A DNA stretch of 64,000 nt from NCBI RefSeq assembly GCF_947501905.1, contig NZ_CANMXL010000003.1, positions 574,664 through 638,663 on the forward strand, read 5' to 3'. Positions 41,490 through 50,070 of the stretch are shown one piece after another. Under the pieces are notes generated by a model, which saw only the letters and a list, made by a program, of their open reading frames with translations, was not told the origin of the DNA and searched no databases. A program made the position numbers and the translations under genes. Positions within the stretch are counted from its first letter, which is position 1; every line of letters starts with the position of its first letter. Source of the stretch: an uncultured Winogradskyella sp. Lineage in GTDB: Bacteria > Bacteroidota > Bacteroidia > Flavobacteriales > Flavobacteriaceae.

Positions 41490-42947
41490 CTATTTGTTTT
41501 TGTTTTTTGGAGTTTGGTTATCATCTCTGTAGGTTTCAAAATCAATGTATTGCGCTGTATATTCCATATTCAATACTTCAGCATTAATGGGAGCTTCAAG
41601 TTCCATATAGTGGACTAGCTTAGATTGTTTGTAAAAAGGAATGGTTTTACACTTTAGCGGTTGCATACCACTTGGAACGACAAGAATTTGGTCTTTAGGC
41701 ATTGTGCGTACTTCGTCTGGTGTCATAAGTGTTCTTATACGCTTATAACCACTGTCATCTTGATATTCATACACACCGAGCGTATCTGAGATAGCACGAC
41801 TCTCATCCGAAAGCCCTGTGAAGTACACCTTTACATTGGCATTGTTTAAAATGGTTTTACCATTATGAATACCGTAGTTGTTATATAGCTGATTCTCCGA
41901 CTGAATTACACCCATTATTGGCATAGAAAACTTACGAGAATTGGATATCACGTTTGCCAAATTTGGTAGATGTAGACTGGAGAGTTCTTCCAAAATAACG
42001 AACACATCATTATCATCTTTACTGGGTAAACTTCTGAAAACGTGCGAAAAATACTGCTCCCAAAAAATGCTTAAAATAGTGCTGTAATACTGCATGTCTG
42101 ATAACGGACAGCGCAGGAACACCGCTACTTTTTCTTTGCGTAATTGTTCGAAATTGAATGTATCGACAGAAGTTAGGTCACATAGTGTTTCGTCTTCTCC
42201 TAAAAAGGCTAAAGATGCCTGAGCAGAGCTGATGATACTTGCACGAGTATTTTCGGAATTCCCCATTAATGAAAGGAATTTACGCCATAGATGTTTCGGA
42301 GTCGTATCCGCAAAATAGGCATCAATTACTTCTGGTTCTCCAGCCAGTGTTTCTAGTATTCTATACACATTAGCCAAATTCTGATGGATACGTGGTTCAG
42401 TAGCACTTAAATGATGAATACAAAGTCCAATGAGTTCCGTTGCTTTAAGCGTCCAGAAGTCTGAATCTTTGCTTGTAGCACGAACGAGCATACTTGCTAC
42501 TTTGTTTACATCCGCATTTGTTTGAATTCTATGAAGCGGATTGTAATACAATGAATTGGTCTTGTCTCCAAAATTGATTTCTTCGACCTTATAACCACGA
42601 TGTAATAAGAAATTTCGAGTCTTGATCAATTCTCCTGACGGATCGTTAATCACAATTGAACCACCACTTTTATCATTTCCAATGTTGAAAATAGTTGGAT
42701 AAATTATAGTGGTAGTTTTACCACCACCACTTGGCGAAACAACCACCATATTGTTGCGCGACTGCTGCACTGACAAATGTTTTTTTCCTGTAACAGAAAA
42801 GCCTTTATGCCTTGCAGATATGAGTTTCGAAGCTTTTGTAAAGTCAGCCTTGAGACGGTGGTCTTTGCCTGCAATCTTATCTAAAATGCCGTCTAAGAAC
42901 TCTCCCGTTCTTTCCATAGCCAGTATTCTGAAATCTTTAATAGTCAT
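41490..42947 (-). CDS. VirD4/TraG-like type IV coupling protein
   Basis: The protein (485 residues) has Walker A VVSPSGGGKTTTIIYPTIFN (72-79 for the P-loop) and the coupling-protein core DVFVILEELSSLHLPNLANVISNSRKFSMPIMGVIQSENQLYNNYG with the second nucleotide-binding acidic site in VILEEL. Coupling proteins dock the relaxase-DNA complex to the secretion channel. No N-terminal membrane segments are visible, so it is a shorter or soluble form. It is the last large gene before the mob genes, on the same strand. No VirB4 or channel genes are in the window. Confidence 0.82.
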   Translation of the reverse strand: MTIKDFRILAMERTGEFLDGILDKIAGKDHRLKADFTKASKLISARHKGFSVTGKKHLSVQQSRNNMVVVSPSGGGKTTTIIYPTIFNIGNDKSGGSIVINDPSGELIKTRNFLLHRGYKVEEINFGDKTNSLYYNPLHRIQTNADVNKVASMLVRATSKDSDFWTLKATELIGLCIHHLSATEPRIHQNLANVYRILETLAGEPEVIDAYFADTTPKHLWRKFLSLMGNSENTRASIISSAQASLAFLGEDETLCDLTSVDTFNFEQLRKEKVAVFLRCPLSDMQYYSTILSIFWEQYFSHVFRSLPSKDDNDVFVILEELSSLHLPNLANVISNSRKFSMPIMGVIQSENQLYNNYGIHNGKTILNNANVKVYFTGLSDESRAISDTLGVYEYQDDSGYKRIRTLMTPDEVRTMPKDQILVVPSGMQPLKCKTIPFYKQSKLVHYMELEAPINAEVLNMEYTAQYIDFETYRDDNQTPKNKNK

Positions 42948-42978
42948 CGTTTAAAATTTTTAACTGCCTCTTTGAGGT

Positions 42979-43110
42979 CTATTTTCCAAGTAGCTTTTGA
43001 AATGCGTTATTGAACGCCTCTAAAAAGAGTTCCAATCCACGTGTCACGGTGTACACGCAGATCAAAACAATTTTGAAGAGGAATTGTAATAGTGTTAGTA
43101 TTGCTTTCAT
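42979..43110 (-). CDS. Small membrane protein in the mobilization operon
   Basis: A 43-residue frame from the ATG at 43110 (MKAILTLLQFLFKIVLICVYTVTRGLELFLEAF) is a single hydrophobic/amphipathic segment. It lies in the 173-base gap between the lipoprotein gene (43121) and the coupling protein start (42947). Size is too small for certainty, but it fills the gap and has the operon direction. Confidence 0.45.
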   Translation of the reverse strand: MKAILTLLQFLFKIVLICVYTVTRGLELFLEAFNNAFQKLLGK

Positions 43111-43120
43111 ATCGCTGAAT

Positions 43121-43831
43121 TTAATTTAGATGGGATACGAACTCAATAGAAATGTCCATCTCAGCAAAGACTTCTGAATACAACTTTTTCATCATTGCAA
43201 AGACTTTGTCCTGCTTCATGGTTTGTGGTTGATACACCACAACGACGTTGATGTTAGAACTACCCTTTAGAATACCTGAAGCACGTTGTAAAAACAAAGC
43301 TTTGACCTTTTCGGAATTCGTTTCGAGTAGTTTTAAATCTGCAGAGCGATGTACCGAAAACCAGTTGCCATTGTTCTCCTGTAAATCCGAGTAAACGCAT
43401 AGCGTTGTTTGCCTGATAGTGTCCTTCTGTAGGTGCTTTAGTTCCTCTACTAGTGGCTTCCAAATAGAGGAATAGTTGTAGACCTTATCATTCTTTGGAA
43501 TGTTTAAAATACTATCTATTCCCTTTTGGAATGTGGCTATTTCAACATCACGTACCAGTTGGTTACCCAGTAATGCTGTAGCTCCTTCAATATGTAGTTC
43601 CGAACGTCTATTATGAACCAGACTATTCATCGTTCCATAGCGAAACCTAGCGGATTGCCAAGGATTGTCAAACAAATCAAACTTCGAAACTAATGATTGT
43701 GCTTTGGGGGTCGCTAGAAAATCAGTTTCCGTAACATCTTCTAAAACAGAAATGGTAACTCCTGTTTGCTTCGAGTCGGTGCAGGCTGACATCGTCAGCC
43801 CAATCACCAGTATGTATATCCAACTTCTCAT
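43121..43831 (-). CDS. Lipoprotein in the mobilization operon, vWFA-like core possible
   Basis: The protein (236 residues) starts with a lipoprotein signal (MRSWIYILVIGLTMSAC, Cys 17). The mature part has the pattern VTISVLEDVTETDF, TTLCVYSDLQENNGNW and NINVVVVYQPQ, the strand-loop order of a von Willebrand A-like domain, but the MIDAS residues are not complete. It lies 3 bases after the coiled-coil membrane protein gene. Possibly an envelope part of the conjugation apparatus; function not known. Confidence 0.55.
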   Translation of the reverse strand: MRSWIYILVIGLTMSACTDSKQTGVTISVLEDVTETDFLATPKAQSLVSKFDLFDNPWQSARFRYGTMNSLVHNRRSELHIEGATALLGNQLVRDVEIATFQKGIDSILNIPKNDKVYNYSSIWKPLVEELKHLQKDTIRQTTLCVYSDLQENNGNWFSVHRSADLKLLETNSEKVKALFLQRASGILKGSSNINVVVVYQPQTMKQDKVFAMMKKLYSEVFAEMDISIEFVSHLN

Positions 43832-43833
43832 AA

Positions 43834-44937
43834 CTATATGTTTAAACCTTTATAGAATGATGGAAGTAATGGAATGTCATCCTCGAAAAACTTCGGGACT
43901 TTTCCATCTGAGCGATGAATACAGTTCGTGCTGTAAAAGGTCTTTTGTGCTTCTTCAAACAGTCTCTGGATCAATTCTTGAATATCGTTTGCATAAATCT
44001 GAATTTGTTTTCGTGCCAATTCAGATTCTTTTTGTTGCTTGCGCACTTCGGCAATCTTTTCCTTAAGCTCTACAACCTCAAGTTTAAGTGCCTTAGCCTC
44101 GTCTTCGGCAATACGGTATTTGTCCCATATCTTTTTTTCAGCTCGACTTAATCCAGCAAAGTAGACTACCAGAGTTGCAACTGCTGTGAAGAAAAGATTT
44201 AAACAAGCGAAATAAAACGGTCCCGCGCCATTACCAAAGACCTCATTGCCTCTAAATGTGGTAGTCCTGAAAATACCGAGTACATAAAACACTATAAAAA
44301 GCACCGTAAAAACCGTAAAAGCAATTAAGCGTTTTTGCCAAAGTGTTTTACCCTTATCAATAATCTCGGGCAGATGTTCAGCCGTGAAGAAAATCCCGAT
44401 ACCAATGGCTAATCCAATGATGTAAGAGGTAATAAGCGGATAGCCCATGGCTTGAAGTGCAGTTCCTGAGATAAGCGTGTCTACCAGAACTAGGAATAAT
44501 AAAATAAGCCTTGTCCACTTATAGCGCTGTGCTTTCTTTTTTAAAGTATTATCACACTTTTCTAGTTCACGTTTTTTGAGACGGTAATCCGTCTCTTTCT
44601 TTTCCAGTTCGGTCTCTAGTTCCTTTAGCTTCCTGTCCGCTTCTTCTTTGTCTGCTAAAATATGATGGGATTCAATATCGGACTGCAATTCCTTTTTTGC
44701 CGTCATCATCATTTTAGAGTACGCACCGCTAATAACACCGCTATAGACATCTTTTTCACAGCCCTCTTCAGGCTTACTAGGTTTCATATTCCCTAGGTCT
44801 TTACCTAAAGGAATCGCTATTTCGTTTTTAATAGCCTCATGCTCTTGGATTAATTTTTTTTCCAAGTCTTCCATCTTGTATCGGAACACAGTTATGCTGT
44901 TGTTTTCCGATACGTTGTTTTTAACTTTAGTTTTCAT
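43834..44937 (-). CDS. Multi-pass membrane protein with coiled coils, mobilization operon
   Basis: The protein (367 residues) has a coiled coil (about 100-140, EADRKLKELETELEKKETDYRLKKRELEKCDNT), then four membrane segments (RLILLFLVLVDTLISG; LITSYIIGLAIGIGIFF; LIAFTVFTVLFIVFYVLGIF; FYFACLNLFFTAVATLVVYF) and a second coiled coil (about 280-330). No family is recognised. It is adjacent to the lipoprotein and to a small gene on the same strand (2-3 base gaps). An inner-membrane scaffold for mobilization is possible but not shown. Confidence 0.55.
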   Translation of the reverse strand: MKTKVKNNVSENNSITVFRYKMEDLEKKLIQEHEAIKNEIAIPLGKDLGNMKPSKPEEGCEKDVYSGVISGAYSKMMMTAKKELQSDIESHHILADKEEADRKLKELETELEKKETDYRLKKRELEKCDNTLKKKAQRYKWTRLILLFLVLVDTLISGTALQAMGYPLITSYIIGLAIGIGIFFTAEHLPEIIDKGKTLWQKRLIAFTVFTVLFIVFYVLGIFRTTTFRGNEVFGNGAGPFYFACLNLFFTAVATLVVYFAGLSRAEKKIWDKYRIAEDEAKALKLEVVELKEKIAEVRKQQKESELARKQIQIYANDIQELIQRLFEEAQKTFYSTNCIHRSDGKVPKFFEDDIPLLPSFYKGLNI

Positions 44938-44939
44938 AA

Positions 44940-45200
44940 TTAATTGGATTTAAGTGAATTATTTAGTTTTGAGATTTGCTTTTGATAGAGTTTCTTGGCT
45001 TGCATTAAATCCTCTACGTAAACAAGTGAGGAAGAACTTAAAACACAATGCTGTTTGAACTCTGAATCAAAAAGAAGTTGAATAGATTCACATGCTGTGG
45101 ATTCTAATATTTCCAATGGTGCTAGATGTAGATATTGATTTTCGCATTGCACTGGATTATTGATGTACTCATCAAGGGTAATTTTGCTATGTTCGGTCAT
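44940..45200 (-). CDS. Small hypothetical protein, mobilization operon
   Basis: The protein (86 residues) is acidic and helical (HSKITLDEYINNPVQCENQYLHLAPLEILESTACESIQLLFDSEFKQHC). No family is recognised. It lies 2 bases before the membrane coiled-coil gene on the same strand. The 72-base gap upstream, to the TPR-like gene, carries no feature I can support. Confidence 0.5.
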   Translation of the reverse strand: MTEHSKITLDEYINNPVQCENQYLHLAPLEILESTACESIQLLFDSEFKQHCVLSSSSLVYVEDLMQAKKLYQKQISKLNNSLKSN

Positions 45201-45272
45201 AACTAGTAGTTTTAAAGATTTGTGAAATTGAAAAGAGGCAACAACTCCAGTTGGAGCTGTTGCTAGGGGGTT

Positions 45273-45758
45273 CTATGCCGCAAACTGATTTTTCAGCCAA
45301 ATGAACCCCTTATGTTTTGGATGGTGATTTAAACTGCAATCCGTAATTCGAATTGCTTTTTCTAAATAGTATGGAGAGCTATCTTTATCCCAATAGAGGG
45401 TAGCTAATAGAAATTTAATGTATGCTCTAGTGAAGTGATGATCAGGATTATTAATCCATACTTTTTTTTGGTATGCTAATGCATCCATAGAATCTAATAG
45501 ACCACTTGCTAGTTCTAAATGCTCAATAGCATCTTCTTGCTTATAACAGTTAAAATGAAACTTAGCATTCAAATAAAGGTTATAGACTTTATAGTATGGA
45601 CTTAAATAGTCAGGTTTGATTCTGCCTAAGAATTCAGACACTAACTCTTGATTAAATCTTGGAGCATCAATTAATGTGTGAATGTCTTCTAATCTTTTGA
45701 AGAAACCTTTAGATTTCTTATTTGAAGTTTTTTTTGTAACTTTTTCGCTTTTTCTCAT
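45273..45758 (-). CDS. Hypothetical helical (TPR-like) protein
   Basis: The 161-residue protein has repeated helical pairs with TPR-like spacing (YYKVYNLYLNAKFHFNCYKQEDAIEHLELASGLL; FTRAYIKFLLATLYWDKDSSPYYLEKAIRITDCSL) and a basic N-terminus (RKSEKVTKKTSNKKSKGF). No family match is firm. It opens the operon that runs down to the relaxase. Upstream, a TTGTCGACAA palindrome (45826-45835) and a repeat of TTGTCGA might be regulatory. Confidence 0.55.
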   Translation of the reverse strand: MRKSEKVTKKTSNKKSKGFFKRLEDIHTLIDAPRFNQELVSEFLGRIKPDYLSPYYKVYNLYLNAKFHFNCYKQEDAIEHLELASGLLDSMDALAYQKKVWINNPDHHFTRAYIKFLLATLYWDKDSSPYYLEKAIRITDCSLNHHPKHKGFIWLKNQFAA

Positions 45759-45825
45759 GACTACTAATGTTTAATTTTTACAGTCACAATATGCTGACGA
45801 TAAGCGGTTTTACTCGTCTTGAGAG

Positions 45826-45835
45826 TTGTCGACAA
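45826..45835. promoter_or_regulatory. TTGTCGACAA palindrome in the divergent control region
   Basis: A perfect 10-base palindrome, followed by a second half site (TTGTCGA at 45838), lies between the divergent starts at 45758 (minus) and 45918 (plus). A related TGTCGACA occurs at 39842. A shared operator is possible. Confidence 0.35.
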
Positions 45836-45917
45836 AGTTGTCGATTAGCCTATTTTAGGAGGAAAATCAGTCGACACTAAAAAAGGAGGAAAAAGAGAGT
45901 CAAAATTCGATTATTGA

Positions 45918-48377
45918 ATGATAAAAAATGAAAAAATAGATGAGTTTCAGAAGCTCATTTACAATCTTGATAAAGACGTAAAACATACAGAAAAGCACAC
46001 CACCATCGGACGACATATTTCTAGCTGTGTAGACGATGTTTATAGCGACTGGAAAATAAATCCAAGTAACATTAATCCTAAACCTATATCTGGACATGAT
46101 AGGTTATCAAAATATCTCCTCACGGGAGATATGAAATTGGCAGGCTTGCACGCCTTTATCATTTATTTCTTTTATAATATTCAAAAAGATTTTTCCAATA
46201 ATATAGACGAGCGTGTTTATCAGCTGAAGAAATTGGAAACTTTATTTGAATGGATTGATATCAAAAAAACAAAAGGAGAATCTTTCAAGGGAACTCAGAT
46301 TCTTATAAATACCCTTTTAAAAAAAATAGACCTTTTTTCCATTAAAGCAGAAATTGGTATTAAATGGCGATTGGCTTTTTTACAAGAAAATAAGGGGAAA
46401 TGGATGCCTGTATTCAAAGAAAGCAACGTTTTTTCTTTTTCAAAATCAAAAAAAACTTCCGAATCACGGCCTGAGGTTCAACAAGAAAAACCATTAAAAA
46501 AAGAAACATGGATACGCACTGGTTTAATTGTGTTGGGCATATTGATAGTTGTTTATTTTGGATATAATTATCTAGAAAAACAATCTCAATTAAAAGAGCA
46601 GGCTCTTGAAGAAGAGCGTATTTTAAGTAACGCAACAATGCTTCATAGTGGATATTCTAGTCAATTAAATCAATTGTATAAGACCATTGAAGAAGAATTA
46701 AAGAAAGGAGACAATGTTCTTTCTAAAACTACCATAGATAAAATAATCTCGCTTTCAGGTAATTTAAAACCCTACAGATATCTATACAATCAAAAGTTAT
46801 TGGATACGCCCTTAAGCCGAGAACGAGCTGATTTGTTTAGATACCTAATACAACTCAAACTTTCTAATGACACCTATAGAAAAATATTTGATAAAGCTGA
46901 TTTTTCCTATGGAGATTTTTCTAACATAGACTTATCTAACATTAATCTTATTCGGTTTATCGAAGGTATTCAAGGAAATCACGGTAAAAACGCTAAATTA
47001 TTAATAGCAACCTTCAATCGTCCAAACTTGAAAGAATCTCTTTTTGAAAATTGTAATTTGACTGGAGCAAAGCTTTTTGCGGATTTTAGTGGCGCGGATT
47101 TTAGGAATGCTATAGTTACTAATACCCTGTTTTACTGGAGTCGTGCTGTAAACGCTAATTTTTCAGGTTCGCAAAGAGTTATCGAGGTCGTGAATTCTGA
47201 TTTTAAGAATACTAACTTTCAGAATGATACCATTTATGGAAGTTTTATTGATTCTGATCTTCGAGGTGCAATTTTTAATAATAGTATGCTCTTACCATAC
47301 AATCTTTATAATGATGCATTTACTGATATGAAGACTATCGGCAACAAACCGATTGATACCTATTCAGAGACAACAACATTCCATAATTCTTTCTTGGGAT
47401 CAAAAGAAATATACAGTAGATATCGATACTCTGACTTTAAATTCGGTAAGAATAAATATGCTGCAAACTCTTTTTTTAACGAAGAATACAAATCGTTAGA
47501 AGGAACTTGGGTACATGATTTTTATAATCCTGTTCAAGTATTTTTGAGTCCATCTCAAAAGGAAATACCATTTTTAGACAAAAACTTTAGATTGATAGGA
47601 AAAAACTATTCACTACCTAAATATATAGAAAATTGGAAAAGTGAAGAGAGTACACTAGTGAGTTATACGGTACGTACCAATGATAACTATTACTCCGAAT
47701 ATGCCATAACGCATTATTTAAATTATCTCTGGAAAGATAAAGTTATCCAAAGTTCAGATACAATTTTTATAAGTTCAGGAAAGGATTTCTACTGTTATGG
47801 ACTTGGAAATATTGATAATATGAAATGCCCTGAAAGGGTGGTTTTGGAAAACCATCCTCTCTACGCTTCATTTGAAAACTGTAAATTCTATAACGTAAGT
47901 TTCTCCTCGAAGATAAATGGCGTTTCTTTTAAAGGTTCAACGTTCCAAAAACTGTTTTTTAAGGATTCTAGGTTGTATGATATCGATATGAGATTGACTA
48001 CTGGAGATGTGTACTTTGATAAAACGACGATGGTCGATAGTATTCTGATTGATGAATCCAGCTTTTTCAATAAGCTTCATAGTGAAAAGCAGAAATTATT
48101 AGAGACTAAAGTAAATTATCCTATTATGAGTAATGACATGGAATCTTGGGGTAAGAAAATGACCTTCGAAGAATACATTAATGACAAGAAGTTAAATACG
48201 TTACCAATAGCAGTTTATGGTCAAAAAAAAGATATCAGAACGAAATTTGAATTCATTGAGGATATGGAAAAGAGATTAATTTTTATTGATGATAAAAATC
48301 ATTTTTACCTAAAAGACAGCTTATATCTGAAACTTCTTAACTTTAAAAAACAAGTAGAAAAGAAAAAAAGCCCATAA
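45918..48377 (+). CDS. Membrane protein with pentapeptide-repeat region
   Basis: The protein (819 residues) has a helical cytoplasmic-looking N-terminus (1-195), one membrane segment at 199-219 (RTGLIVLGILIVVYFGYNYL), a coiled coil, then a pentapeptide-repeat beta-helix around 325-460 (ADFSYGDFSNIDLSNINL; NLKESLFENCNLTGAKLFADFSGADFRNA; NSDFKNTNFQNDTIYGSFIDSDLRGAIF) and a second run near 660-720. Such repeats form a square helix often used for binding. No enzyme motif is seen. It is a single-gene unit with a terminator. It may be cargo of the element; defence or envelope roles are open. Confidence 0.65.
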   Translation: MIKNEKIDEFQKLIYNLDKDVKHTEKHTTIGRHISSCVDDVYSDWKINPSNINPKPISGHDRLSKYLLTGDMKLAGLHAFIIYFFYNIQKDFSNNIDERVYQLKKLETLFEWIDIKKTKGESFKGTQILINTLLKKIDLFSIKAEIGIKWRLAFLQENKGKWMPVFKESNVFSFSKSKKTSESRPEVQQEKPLKKETWIRTGLIVLGILIVVYFGYNYLEKQSQLKEQALEEERILSNATMLHSGYSSQLNQLYKTIEEELKKGDNVLSKTTIDKIISLSGNLKPYRYLYNQKLLDTPLSRERADLFRYLIQLKLSNDTYRKIFDKADFSYGDFSNIDLSNINLIRFIEGIQGNHGKNAKLLIATFNRPNLKESLFENCNLTGAKLFADFSGADFRNAIVTNTLFYWSRAVNANFSGSQRVIEVVNSDFKNTNFQNDTIYGSFIDSDLRGAIFNNSMLLPYNLYNDAFTDMKTIGNKPIDTYSETTTFHNSFLGSKEIYSRYRYSDFKFGKNKYAANSFFNEEYKSLEGTWVHDFYNPVQVFLSPSQKEIPFLDKNFRLIGKNYSLPKYIENWKSEESTLVSYTVRTNDNYYSEYAITHYLNYLWKDKVIQSSDTIFISSGKDFYCYGLGNIDNMKCPERVVLENHPLYASFENCKFYNVSFSSKINGVSFKGSTFQKLFFKDSRLYDIDMRLTTGDVYFDKTTMVDSILIDESSFFNKLHSEKQKLLETKVNYPIMSNDMESWGKKMTFEEYINDKKLNTLPIAVYGQKKDIRTKFEFIEDMEKRLIFIDDKNHFYLKDSLYLKLLNFKKQVEKKKSP

Positions 48378-48387
48378 TCGGGCTTTT
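48366..48387. terminator. Bidirectional terminator between convergent genes
   Basis: AAAAGCCC (48366-48373) and GGGCTTTT (48380-48387) form a perfect 8-bp stem flanked by A and T runs, placed exactly between the convergent stops at 48377 and 48389. Confidence 0.75.
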
Positions 48388-48388
48388 G

Positions 48389-48907
48389 TTAAATTGATTT
48401 GTCGGTGGCATAATCTACACTAAAATAATCATAACCAACATAGGTTAACATCGAAATACTTACGGTAGATAAGGCTTCATCTAATTTTAAAGCTTCCACA
48501 TAATGATTTCGTGTCATTTTTTTGGGACGAAAATTGATACTAGGCCTTGTAATAGCAATCACAACACCTTTTGCATCTACCATAAGAGTATTTCGCATTA
48601 CCGTAGTAATATCAGTCTCTACTGTAAATGGACGTCGGTAATCAGAAAATCCAATCATCTCATTATCTTTATTATAATAGATGATGGTGAAGAATTCTTC
48701 TTTCACATCCTTACTTTCTGTGACAAAATTATGTCTTGACTCACAGTCATTGAGAAAGCTAGGAAGTTCCTTTAAACTTTTGAAAGAAGTTTGCTCTTCC
48801 AGAGGACTATCTGATGTAAATTGGTACACCCCGTTTTTATAAGTTATTTCTAAAGATTTTGATGAAGTTGTCATAAGGAACTGTTTTTTTAAATTCCTCA
48901 TTATCAT
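48389..48907 (-). CDS. DNA repair/RadC-neighbour-type hypothetical protein
   Basis: The protein (172 residues) has a conserved-looking block: FFTIIYYNKDNEMIGFSDYRRPFTVETDITTVMRNTLMVDAKGVVIAITRPSINFRPKKMTRNHYVEALKLDEALSTVSISMLTYVGYDYFSV. The order of these strands and turns (GFSDYR, VIAITRPS, A-L-DEAL-LTYVGYDYFS) recalls the RadC/JAB deubiquitinase-like fold (as in RadC CLL-HNHPSG), but the HxHPSG metal site is replaced by TRPS. It may be a degenerate RadC-like protein. Start codon is uncertain (other Met codons at +7 and +34 bases). Confidence 0.5.
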   Translation of the reverse strand: MIMRNLKKQFLMTTSSKSLEITYKNGVYQFTSDSPLEEQTSFKSLKELPSFLNDCESRHNFVTESKDVKEEFFTIIYYNKDNEMIGFSDYRRPFTVETDITTVMRNTLMVDAKGVVIAITRPSINFRPKKMTRNHYVEALKLDEALSTVSISMLTYVGYDYFSVDYATDKSI

Positions 48908-48946
48908 AGCATTATAAAAATATTTGTCAACACCTTATGTGTTGGT

Positions 48947-49456
48947 TCAAGTGGTTAAATAATAGTGGCAAATACAAATCGATACCGCATCAAACAGTCC
49001 AGATTGGTAGACTTCAGATTTTGGGTATTTGGGTTTGTCATAGAAGAGCATTTTAAGTTTTGGAATGTTCCGTGCTATGACTTCAGCAATCTCATAGCGT
49101 GAATTGGCATTCCAAATGGCAAACACCAATCGGATCTGTTCTCTTGAATATTGGGAAGCAGGAATGTCTTTTGCCTTTAAATATGACAATAGGCTTCGAA
49201 TCAGTTGTTTGATACGTGCTGACTTTCCAAGACGATTGGCCTGAAAATCTTCAAGGATAACCCGCTCTGGTTCGTACTTATCAATGAGCTCTTTAATCTT
49301 GGTCATAGCTGTGGTATTGCAGGCTGGCTTTATCTTGACCATCCCTTTATCAATTAAGGTCAATGCGCCTTGCATCAGTGCAAAACCAAAACCATAAGAA
49401 TTTGGGTATATCCCCAAGACACGTTCGTGTCGGTCTTCATAAAGACTAACATTCAT
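48947..49456 (-). CDS. RuvC-like (RNase H fold) protein of a mobile element
   Basis: The 169-residue protein follows the RuvC Holliday-junction resolvase order: a first strand VLGIYPNSYGFGFALM, then EPERVILEDF (E69-D70), and SGLFDAVSICICHYY (D156). The catalytic Asp expected in the first strand is missing (PNS instead), which would weaken or abolish metal-dependent cleavage. The gene overlaps the preceding XRE gene by 11 bases. RuvC-like resolvases are common on phages and mobile elements; here it may act in element resolution or be a remnant. The assignment rests on motif order. Confidence 0.6.
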   Translation of the reverse strand: MNVSLYEDRHERVLGIYPNSYGFGFALMQGALTLIDKGMVKIKPACNTTAMTKIKELIDKYEPERVILEDFQANRLGKSARIKQLIRSLLSYLKAKDIPASQYSREQIRLVFAIWNANSRYEIAEVIARNIPKLKMLFYDKPKYPKSEVYQSGLFDAVSICICHYYLTT

Positions 49457-49790
49457 GGTCGGATTTTGTTAAGGTATTGACAAAAGATTTGATGTATGAT
49501 ATTCTTTGAATACTCTTTGGGGGTCTGTCGGTTTCCAATCGACTGATAAGTGTCTTACTTCTTCGCTGGATCATCTTCTTGAGCAGTTCCAATTGCTCGC
49601 TAAAAAGATCGGTTAACGAGGCGCCAAAGAGTATGTGGTACAACAATATGGTTCGAGGGTCTGGCTGTCTATGTCCTTTCTCAATTTTTGAGAGGTTGCC
49701 CTTGTCCAATGCTAATAGAAACGCAACGTCAGCCAGTGGCACACTGGAATCGTTGCGGTATTTGGAAAATGAATTTATTTTTGTCTGCAT
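49446..49790 (-). CDS. XRE-family regulator
   Basis: The protein (114 residues) has an HTH of the Cro/CI type: FSKYRNDSSVPLADVAFLLALDKGNLSKIEKGHRQPDPRTILLYHILFGASLTDLF. It overlaps the RuvC-like gene by 11 bases. A hairpin (49801-49826) and a TTGTCAA-A-TTGACAA palindrome (49873-49887) lie upstream; the palindrome recurs at 50617-50633, so this protein is a candidate repressor of both sites. Confidence 0.82.
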   Translation of the reverse strand: MQTKINSFSKYRNDSSVPLADVAFLLALDKGNLSKIEKGHRQPDPRTILLYHILFGASLTDLFSEQLELLKKMIQRRSKTLISRLETDRPPKSIQRISYIKSFVNTLTKSDHEC

Positions 49791-49800
49791 AAATATAAAG

Positions 49801-49826
49801 AGCGTTGAGTGTTACGATTCAACGCT
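49801..49826 (-). other. Stem-loop in the XRE leader
   Basis: AGCGTTGA (49801-49808) and TCAACGCT (49819-49826) form an 8-bp stem that ends 10 bases before the ATG at 49790 on the minus strand. It may sit over the translation start or act as an attenuator; on the plus strand it would look like a terminator (CTTTTT follows). Confidence 0.5.
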
Positions 49827-49856
49827 TTTTATACTATAGCTTAATCTCTCATGGCA

Positions 49857-49887
49857 ATATACCCGTACGAAGTTGTCAAATTGACAA
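49857..49887 (-). promoter_or_regulatory. Operator/promoter of the XRE-RuvC operon, TTGTCAAT type
   Basis: On the minus strand TTGTCAATTTGACAAC is followed by TTCGTACGGGTATA. The same arrangement occurs at 50617-50647 on the plus strand, before the recombinase gene, with few differences over about 30 bases. The palindrome is TTGTCAA-A-TTGACAA (49873-49887). Confidence 0.6.
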
Positions 49888-50070
49888 TTTTTTTTCTGGG
49901 TTACTCTAATATTCGTGGATAGTGCCGTGTATAAATGGCAACTAGACCACTTTTAGAAGATGTAAGCCAACTACAAGTTGTAATGACCATTGTTTAAGGA
50001 ACGAATGCAAAGCATTCTTAAAACAACAATAAATACAAACTGACAAGAGTATTTTTATTAGTATACCACG

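Noticed and set aside
43665..44066. 133-codon plus-strand frame opposite the lipoprotein and coiled-coil genes
   Set aside because: It spans a gene border on the other strand and has no plausible protein signature.
39844..45880. GTCGACACTAA repeated at 39844 and 45870, considered as ends of the mob module
   Set aside because: An 11-base match is expected by chance in 64 kb and no further similarity flanks it.
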